Of a DNA stretch of 64,000 nucleotides, positions 55,801 to 64,000 are shown in pieces. The position numbers were made by a program, and so were the translations under genes. How positions within the stretch are numbered: position 1 is the first letter of the stretch; each line of letters opens with the position of its first letter. Source of the stretch: Clavelina lepadiformis (Eukaryota; Chordata; Ascidiacea; Aplousobranchia; Clavelinidae); the NCBI RefSeq assembly GCF_947623445.1, contig NC_135246.1, forward strand, positions 19,960,288 to 20,024,287. Reading direction: 5' to 3'. The notes below the pieces were generated by a model. That model was not told where the DNA came from, searched no databases, and saw only the letters and a program-made list of their open reading frames with translations.

Positions 55801-58800
55801 TGCCTTATATTAACAATGTTCTTTGGAAATAATGTGAATCCGTTTTAATTTGAAGACTCCGCACAACTACTTCGATCATCTTGACCACATGAACCAGCGT
55901 GTAGATAAATTTAATCGTCCGGAATTGTGTCGAGGATCTTATGAGTTTGTCGCCACAAAAGATTATTGCCGGGTTCGTAAAAGCGTATATTTCTACATCA
56001 ACAGCAAATTTCAAACATCTGAGTGATTTATTGCAACATAGCATCAATTGGTGGTATTTTTAGATTTGTTAGAAAAGAGGTTGTTTATCGTATTGGTTTA
56101 TGTAAAAAATTTAGTTGTTTGCTCATAATTTGTAAAGCTTTAATTTTCATGAGTAATCCTATTTTGATGGCTGCTTTCACAGAACGACAAATTTCCCAAC
56201 CCGCCAGCTTTCATATTTGCCATCGACGTCTCATACAACGCCATAAAATCTGGTTTCGTCGAGTTGTTATGTCGTCAGTTAAGCAGTTTGCTTGACCATC
56301 TACCACGCGAGGGCAATCAAGAGCACTCATCCGTAAAAGTCGGCTTCATAACATACAACAGCATCTTGCACTTCTACAATCTCAATGTCAGTTCCTCTTC
56401 TTTGTATCGATTGTCACTCGGTGGAATCACTTATGTGACAATAACCTTTATTGTGTCAACACAATATGAATATTGAATAATGACAATTTGTTATTATTGT
56501 GTGTATTTTCTGACAGAGTTCTCTTGCCCAGCCTCAGATGATGGTCGTGTCGGACGTGAACGACGTCTTCGTTCCTCTCCAGGATGGCTTTCTCGTCGAC
56601 TTGCAGCAGTCCAGGTTAGTACCCAGCATCACCGCAAATCACAATATGTTGACCTGCGGTGATGCTGAAGTATTCATCACATAAGTCGTGCTGTGATTCC
56701 ACGACCCGTAAATATGAGTTAAGTCGGACCCTAGATAGCCTGTGGGCCACGAAGCAGCCTTAGTTGAAGTAGATAGTCAGGTTACGATGTTCCTCAGGCA
56801 CGTCATCGAGAGCTTACTCACCCAGATCCCGGAGATGTTCAAGGACACGCGAGAAACTGAACTCGTCTTCGCCCCACTCGTACAAGCCGCTGTGCAAGCT
56901 GTCAAGGTGATGAAGCTCAGCCATATCCCCTGTGTGTAGTGTTGGTCACATTTGTGCTGTGTTTAATCGTGTGTGTCGCCTTACAGTCGGCAGAGTGCGC
57001 TGGGAAACTCTTCATGTTCCACACCAGTCTCCCGATAGGGGAAGCCCCAGGGAAGTTGAAGAACAGAGACGACAGAAAGTTGATCGGGACAGACAAAGAG
57101 AAGGTGATTTAGTTCATCTAATTGTGTGACCTATCGGTGCAACCACAACCTAGCATGCCACTCAGATTGTGTTTTAATGTGTTGCATCTCATGGCGCAGA
57201 TATTTTATTTGCTGAAATGGTTTTGAAACCTAATTTGCGTTTAGCGGCCGGTTCCCTCATATTTCTTGTTTAATTTCTTTCCACAGACTCTGTTTGCCCC
57301 TTCAAGTAACTTCTACGAGAAGTTGGCGAAGGATTGCGTGACACAAGCGCTGTCTGTCGATCTCTTTTTATTCCCGAACCAGTATATTGACATCGCTTCT
57401 ATTGGTCAGATATCGCAGCTTACAGGAGGGCAGATATACAAGTGAGTTAACGAACAACTTGAGTTGTGGTTCGCCTCGTATTCGTGTTGTATTGACTCTT
57501 ATGACCAGTGTTTGTAGCAATGCTTCAAGTTCTGTAATAAAGAGTCTTTGTGACGTGACACTTGAACTGGAGAAAGACAGGGCAGTAGACACGATATATT
57601 GATGATATTTGATTTCGTTTTTAAGGTACAATTTTTTCCGAGCTGACATCGACGGCGATCGTTTCATCAAGGACCTCGCCCACGACATCCAAAGAGATAT
57701 CGTCTTCGATGCGGTCTTGAGGGCCAGGACAAGCACAGGTGAAGCAGATGCTTGGTCTCTCATCTTGTCATCGGGTTTTCAACAAACCATTGTCTGCTCC
57801 GGATTATTTCCTTTAAACGTGTAGTTTTAATGACTTAAAGCCTACATTCGCTTACGCTGCGTGAACTTTTGTGTGATGTTGATGTCCATATACACACAGA
57901 TAGGATAGAGTACACAGATGTGCGCAGGTTTCGATGTATGCTGAGTATACAGATGGCGGGTTGTGACTATTTTTATTTCCAGGCGTCCGTCCTGTAGAAT
58001 TCATTGGCGCTCTCCACATGACCAACACGACCGACGTCGAACTGGCCGCCATCGACTGCGACAAATCCATCCACGTCCAGCTAAAACACGATGACAAGAT
58101 ACAGGAAGAATACGGCGCTTTTGTGCAGGTGCGCCTTTGTTACATCACAATGACATCATGCATGTAATAATTCTCTTTAACCGAAGATGCGTGCACACAG
58201 GTGGCCCTGCTCTACACGTCCGTGAGTGGACAGAGAAGACTACGATTGCACAACATCAACTTGAGCGTGTGCACACAGTACGCAGACCTGTACAGGAGCT
58301 GTGAGACCGACGTGTTCATGAACTACCTGGCTAAGAAGTCAGTCAAGTAAGTACCAGCTTGGACCTGCCTGGAACGTTGTGCAAAGTAGCGGCCGTCACT
58401 CTACTGACAGTGTTTCGAGCTTTAACCAGCGATGAGTCACCGTCTTGTTCATTGTAGTCTGGGCTGCCAGATAGCGACCGCTAAGATCCGGGAAGATTTG
58501 CTCTCTCAAGCGTCGGTGATCCTGGCCATGTACCGCAAACACGTCGCCTCCCCATCATCCCCGGGACAACTCATCCTCCCGGAGTGCATGAAGCTCCTCC
58601 CAGTCTATCTCAACTGCTTGCTCAAGGTATCTATGTTATAACCCACATCACTATGGCAACGTACTCTGTGTTTCGCTTGATTGACGTGTTCATGACGTGT
58701 TAGTCAGAGGAGGGTGGGCTTCTGCTTTACTCGCATTGTTTAGGTTTAAAGCGTGATGACGTATAAGCTGATAGTGAGTGTGCTTTACACAGAACGATGC

Positions 58801-59695
58801 CATCCACTCGTCACACGACATATCCACTGATGACCGCGCCTACCTCAGGCAGCTCATTCTCTCCATGGACGTGGATGAGACCCAGTTGTTCTTCTACCCC
58901 AAGCTCCTGCCATTGGTAGGTTGATAAGCCAGGGCTTTAATTCAATGGTGATTCATTAAAATAAAAATCAATCGGCAAATATCAGGCTGCGATGGCGACC
59001 ATGTCAATGTTCCCCTTTTATTTTCATTATTTTCCAAATTTGGTTTTAAAATTTGATGATCTTCAGCTGCAGTCCACGACGAACGATGACGGGATCCCAC
59101 TCGCGGTTCGATGCTCAGAGGACAAGCTCCAAGACAACCAGGTGTTCATCCTCGAGAACGGAGTGAGCATGTTCCTGTGGATAGGACAGGCAGTGGACCC
59201 GACCTGGATACAGAATGTGTTCGGGGCGCAGAGTGCGGCACAGATCGACATCGACCTCGTACGTGGATGATCGCTTCCTCCGCGCACTAGCACTGCGCTG
59301 TTGCACGGTTAAGGGCTATTTGTTGTGGTTCGTTGTAGCCGCGCATTTACACGAGCTTATTGTAATCCAGGGAAGTCTGCTCGTATTCGACAACGATGAT
59401 TCGAGAAACCTGCGCGAAGTTGTTTCGAAGCTCCAAGCAGGCAGGACACGTCAGATGAAGGTAGGCACAATGGCACATGCAGCTTGACGTCCTGTGAAAC
59501 GTCGCAATGCTCGAGTTAAACGAAGCGAATTAACCATTTTATTTCTCTGCTAAGCTGACCATCGTACGACAGAGGGACAAACTCGAACCCTGGTTCCGAC
59601 ATTTCCTCGTTGAAGACCGAGGCGCTGGCGGTGCCGCCTCTTACGTCGATTTCCTCTGCCACATGCACAAGGAAATAAGGACCTTGCTCAGTTAG
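52804..59695 (+). CDS. SEC24C/D: COPII coat protein Sec24, C/D class
   Basis: Twenty-three exons with consistent phases (52804-52968, 53275-53438, 53986-54152, 54303-54457, 54569-54632, 54911-55008, 55086-55191, 55264-55340, 55521-55709, 55856-55972, 56183-56386, 56517-56614, 56798-56906, 56987-57103, 57287-57441, 57626-57738, 57983-58128, 58201-58346, 58458-58626, 58793-58915, 59067-59258, 59371-59460, 59555-59695) give 1034 aa, the usual length of SEC24D. Domain order: Pro/Gln/Gly-rich N-terminus (about 1-270), Sec23/24 zinc finger ([14 protein letters not shown] ... FQCVLCN), vWA-like trunk ([20 protein letters not shown]), beta-sandwich, helical region and a gelsolin-like end ([20 protein letters not shown]), closing with [17 protein letters not shown]. 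Sec24 selects cargo for ER-derived COPII vesicles, in complex with Sec23. The first of two adjacent ATGs was taken as start. Convergent with the galactosyltransferase gene. Confidence 0.95.
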
Positions 59696-61351
59696 CTCGC
59701 GCACGCCAGCTAGCGGAACGAAAGAAAGAAACACCGTCGCCGTTCAGAGCGGCGGTGGCGTAGTTAAGGCGATCTTACCCCGCATAAGAAATAACATGAA
59801 GCTTGTTGTGTGTTAAGGCGTCCCACCGGTTGATGGATCGTATTAAGAAAATGAAATGTGACCCACCGCGTTTTTATAATTTAAATTTATTATATCGCTG
59901 GCTATTGCCAGGTCGTGCTTAGGATGTTTTTTGTTTGCCTTTTCGCTAACAATCCCCTATTGTCTTCGTCGCGACAAATTATAAATTTAATGCAAAATAG
60001 TTTTCTATTTTCTGTGTAAAGACTGATTTCTGGTCTATGACGGCCCCGATTTCGCTAAACCTACCTTGTGTGCAATAAATCTAGGATCTTACTTCGACAA
60101 AGAAACTTAAAATTCTTGTGTATATATCTGCTGCTAACTCTGTTGATTGTCCAGCAAACCTGCAGCTGTGCTCTCACCGGACCCAACTCGGCGCTGTTTG
60201 CTGAAGCGAATTTTAGTGTCAAACGTTCTCTGTTTCCGCAGATAACTTACGTAACATGGTGCCTTAGCGTGGTGTCAGGTGTAGGTTCGTTCCATCTGCT
60301 AACTCTCATATACATTTGTGTGGGCTTGTGCAGTGTTGGGTTGGAAAATGTAGAAATATTCTGTTCTGTGTTTTTGGCTCCAGGCGAAACTTCTATCACA
60401 AATACAATTTCAAAACATGACCAACTTGTATTGCGTTTGTGCCGGTTGTCAAAGCGGTCAGTCATTTGCTCTTAGTGACACATGACCTGCAGTTTATGGT
60501 CCAGGGCTCAACCAGTTTATATATCCGGCATCTAAGAATAGCATTTTGGACCGTGCGTGGGTGAGTTTATATATGGTTGTGCCTGCTTGGGAGCGGGGCT
60601 ATTCTTTCTTCATGATACCGGATCATGTGCATGACCACGGGCTAACTAAGAGGCCTTTATTCCCACGCACCGACAAAATTCGTAAGAAAACAGTTTTTAA
60701 TTTATTCATGATTCAAAGATGATTTTGGACGGAAACATAAAAGTCATGAAGCTTACGCAACGACGGACGACAAAATCTACGCAAGAAATTATTTACGGAA
60801 GTTCTGCGCAGGCAATGCAACAGATGCTTCGAAATAGCTCAAGTTGAAATACGAACACATAACAGGGCGCGTGCATAGTTAAAATGTGCTCATAGCACGT
60901 ACGATTGTAGACTGCTCGGTATAAAATACACAAACTAGTACAGTTTTGAAGAAAATGGTCAATTCGACAAACAAACAATGCACAGTTGCAAAACAATTTA
61001 AACGATCTAAATTTAATGTTACGTCATAAACCCGCTCATTATCATGAGGGTCTTCCCATTATGACGATTTAGCAGGAAAACATTTAAATTGTTTTGTGGT
61101 GAGGTAAAACTTATAGAAAAGCCATTTCGCTTCGGGGGACAGTTCTGTTTGGGGTTATTTGCGTTTAAGATGTTTTTTTTTTGACATAAATATATCATCT
61201 CATGCTTTTGACGGACAAAATTTAGCAAAATATCGACACGACAGAGAGACTTAAAAATGACCGAGCGTCTGTTTGCGTTGGAACCGCGCGCTATTGCGAG
61301 TAAAAAAGTTAAGTAAAAACGCAGCAGAAAAGGAAATTTTAAATAAAAATG
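59696..61351. other. SEC24 3' region and spacer
   Basis: The SEC24 3' UTR probably ends after AATAAA at 60074-60079. No other gene supported. A 135-codon open frame at 60068-60475 starts inside the poly(A) signal region and has no recognisable domain. Confidence 0.5.
60074..60079 (+). terminator. Likely SEC24 poly(A) signal
   Basis: Canonical AATAAA in GTGCAATAAATCTAGG, about 380 bp after the SEC24 stop. Confidence 0.5.
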
Positions 61352-61357
61352 TTTATT
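61352..61357 (-). terminator. Poly(A) signal of the galactosyltransferase gene
   Basis: TTTATT on plus is AATAAA on minus, only about 6 bp after the stop codon at 61363, so the 3' UTR should be very short. Confidence 0.6.
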
Positions 61358-61362
61358 GCAAC

Positions 61363-63298
61363 CTACAGCTTGGGTTTGATATGCAAGACCTTGCCTGGCA
61401 AGTAAATTGGTACCCCCTTTTGCCCCAGGATGTCCGGAACCTTGTTTAGATTCTTTGGTGCTTCGGGTTTGGTAACCCTCGGGTCCGGATGTATCGGTTC
61501 CATTTGATCCAACTCCCGTTGCAGCCCGGTCTTGTAGGTTTTCACTTTCAGCCTGGTGTGTGTCCTGTATTTTATTTCGTCACTTATGGTCGTGTCTAAA
61601 TTGTTCACTCCGTCCAGTGGTTGTCGCTTTACCGCTAGATGGAGCCTGTCCCACCGATGGCTGTTCTCGGAATTCCCCGCATCCGATCCATGTTTGATCA
61701 TTTTGAACCTGCCAACAAACGTCTGACGTCACCAACTGGTTTACCAAGAGGCGGCGGAATCGCTTGTTAAGATATGAGCCTAGTCCTTAGCCCTGCCCTG
61801 CTTTACTCGTAATAGACAGCGGGTTTCAAGCGAGATATGCAAAACAGATCAAAGACATTGATCGGTGGGAATCATGCATAGTGACGTCATTTCAGTGCAC
61901 GCGCCTACACCTGAGTTAATCGCGAGCGACAACGCTGGTCCCTCCACCACACAACATATGCGATATAGTGACGTCATCTTACCTCGTGTAATTCTGCTCA
62001 GACCTCCACACAATGTGCTTCTTCATGTTGATTCGTTCCATCATGTCGTCGTCCTCCCCGCCCCATCCCTGCCACAGATAATTGTTTGTTCCATTACTTG
62101 TGTATATATATATAGGATATATATATCCTGGCTTCAAACCATCACAACTGACCCAAATACTAGGTGTGGTTTATTAATGATTTCATATTCCATAACACTT
62201 CATAGTTATTAGAACCGCAGCTATAGAAAGCCAGTGGGCGTGTTATATCATGGCGATGAAAGAATGATCCCTGTAAGGAATTAAGCGGGCAGGGTCGGTA
62301 ACACCCAGGTTGCCATAAGAAGGACAAATTCTTCCCACTGATAAGAACTTGTTTTACAGGACAAGTGATGGGACAAACCTTCTCATCACAACAACACGCT
62401 TGACTTCAATTGTGGTCTGGCGCCTACATTCATGACGACAAAGCGTGGTCATAAAATCGCGGTCAACTTGGCGCGAAAAGCGACGCTTTTCTATAACTCG
62501 ATTATTCTGTCACTCCCATCTTTTGTATCCATGACAACGACAAAACGTACCAATTAAATTGACAAACGCAATATCTTAAAAATTTAGTGAAGATATTTTG
62601 AGAAAAGACGGGACCACTGATTCAATTGTAACGTAGCAAAAAAAATTCCAGAATATTGAAACTCCATAACCAAATATCCGGCAATAGATCTACTGTGAGT
62701 TATTATTACGTCATAATCTAAAAATATTAGTTAATATTACGTCATAATTATTTCATGCCAATTACAAGATTGAACCGGAAAACCTCCAGTTGGCTTTGTT
62801 ACCAAATAATCTATTCACTTTCCGAACACCAATGAAATTTTGTGTCGCTCACCGCGTATTCGTTCGAGTACCCATTGACGCTGACGAATAATTCTTCAGT
62901 GAACCCGACAGCAGCGCCAACAGTGATTCCCTTGAAAAATTCGTAATTGAACTTGTCGATGTAAGGGGCATAATGCATGATGCGGTCGTCTGGAACAAAA
63001 GTAAAACTTGTTTGATGTCTATGCAGGGTTGTTTAAACTGAGGCTTTACAGAGTCTGCATCGTGCAGAGCTTTTACTGCGCAGAACTACAGGACATGACA
63101 ACGCTCTGCTTGCTGTGGTGGTAACTTGTCGTTTTTAATGGTAATTTTCGGTCGATTTTACCACAAACTGCCACAAATTACCTCGGCAAGTGTAGAGTAT
63201 TCGGTCGTCCTCAGCGATCACGTCAACGTCATGAAATACGTAACAATCGAACTGCATCAGGTCTCTCGCGTATGCGAAGGCTGTGTTCATCATCTGAC
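61363..63298 (-). CDS. Beta-1,4-galactosyltransferase family, 3' exons only
   Basis: Four exons on minus join in phase: 63298-63182, 62989-62853, 62068-61983, 61708-61363 (TAG). They code MMNTAFAYARDLMQFDCYVF-HDVDV with the metal-binding DVD motif, then DDRIMHYAPYIDKFNYEFFK and GFTEELFVSVNGYSNEYA, GWGGEDDMMERINMKKHIVW with the family's GWGGEDD motif, and RFKMIKHGSDAGNSENSHRW with DRLHLAVKRQPLDGVNNLDT, matching the YKMI.H..DKGNEENPHR ... DGMNSL end of B4GALT enzymes. These Golgi type II enzymes transfer galactose or GalNAc to N-acetylglucosamine or xylose. The usual tryptophan before GWGGED is alanine here. About 70 extra C-terminal residues, rich in Lys and Pro, follow the domain. The N-terminal anchor and first catalytic exons lie beyond the window or were not recognised. 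The subclass was not determined. Confidence 0.88.
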
Positions 63299-64000
63299 CT
63301 GGCGACAAAATTTATTTCTTTAACTTCAGTGAACTTGGTGCGAGGTGAGCCAGCACCTGCTCACAGCAATGTTAACGCTGTCTGGAGGTTGAAGTGTTGA
63401 AACCTGCGACTCACGCACAACGCAAATAGCGCCAAATGAATAAACATTATAAAATGAAAGGGACTTGATAGACTGCCGCTATTCACAAGGCCGGCGCCGA
63501 TTATCGGCTGCACTTAGCAAACGGGAAGTGGCAAGAAAGCCCGACAATGACTTGCTTTTTGTTCGTTTTATAGAAACATGATGCCGATTTCTAGCGACCT
63601 TGGAAACAGCGATTCTGTGACTTTGTCGAAGATTTATAAAAATAATCTTAATCATAGGCTGCTGGTTAATGCGATGGATGTCACGTGGCGCTGTAGTCGC
63701 TGCTTGGAATTTGCTCAAACTTTGAACTACCAAGTTCAGAATAGGCCGCCAGGAAAATATAAGAACGCGACTGTTTGTTTATTTTTGATCCACGCCCGAG
63801 CCCTTCGTGGAATTTATTTCGAGTGTTCCAAGCTCAAGCGATGAGCAGCCACATTCCAAGCCCACTCTGATGACGTCATTATTCAAACATTTATAGTTTG
63901 CAAATATCACGGGTCGTCGTATTTTGGTGGATTTCCAAAAATAGAGATCAGAGGAAAACGAAAGGAATGACGCATTTGCTTTTGTTACAGCACAATGGGG
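63299..64000. other. Intron or upstream part of the galactosyltransferase gene
   Basis: The exon at 63298 starts with a normal acceptor, so the gene continues to the right. I find no exon with the expected LVPFRDR-type motif or a membrane anchor up to the window end. TGACGTCA lies near 63870. Confidence 0.45.

Noticed and set aside
60068-60475. 135-codon open frame with a hydrophobic start
   Set aside because: It begins inside the SEC24 3' end region with the AATAAA signal, has no recognisable domain or splice context, and low complexity could explain it.
63578-63844. 88-codon plus-strand open frame near the right edge
   Set aside because: It probably lies in an intron of the minus-strand galactosyltransferase gene; no domain seen.
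1-64000. CRISPR arrays, rRNA genes, bacterial-type operons
   Set aside because: None seen; the gene structure is eukaryotic throughout.

Overview
The window looks like nuclear DNA of an invertebrate chordate, most likely a tunicate of the Ciona type. I infer this from AT-rich spacers, many short introns (about 70-300 bp, GT..AG), single-copy genes that align by eye with vertebrate genes (ZFAND4, CDK10, dysbindin, TTC14, SEC24C/D, a beta-1,4-galactosyltransferase), and many small hAT-like elements. No search was run, so the species call is an inference.

Left part (1-29.7 kb): a tandem family of secreted lectin-like genes. A full unit has one head exon (signal peptide, about ten collagen Gly-X-Y triplets, a CQC motif, a short helix), a long intron of about 1.6 kb, and three exons coding one F5/8 type C (discoidin) domain. 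Two units are complete by splice phase: 12348-14824 (242 aa) and 23595-26112 (247 aa). Three further discoidin tails lie at 1-658, 18688-19311 and 28118-28732, and a decayed head region lies at 8050-8428. Each intact head is followed by two tails whose first acceptor has the same phase, so one head might be spliced to either tail. The last tail has lost the normal acceptor of its second exon. The spacers, including a LINE 3' end, were duplicated with the genes. Between tail 1 and the first complete unit lie a broken Ty3/gypsy fossil with a 3.1 kb hAT transposon inserted in it (perfect 8-bp target duplication), and a 1.6 kb element with CACTGGTCAACA ends and a TTA duplication.

Middle part (29.7-46 kb): two short hAT-like MITEs, then ZFAND4 (+, 17 exons, 813 aa), convergent with a minus-strand cluster running TTC14 (intronless, 620 aa) -> dysbindin-like (6 exons, 185 aa) -> CDK10 (8 exons, 354 aa). 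ZFAND4 and CDK10 share an AT-rich stretch with AATAAA on both strands.

Right part (46-64 kb): a 6.9 kb gene-free stretch with one hAT-like MITE, then SEC24C/D (+, 23 exons, 1034 aa), convergent with the last four exons of a beta-1,4-galactosyltransferase-family gene (-) whose 5' exons I could not find in the window. The octamer TGACGTCA occurs about 16 times in the window, far above base-composition expectation.
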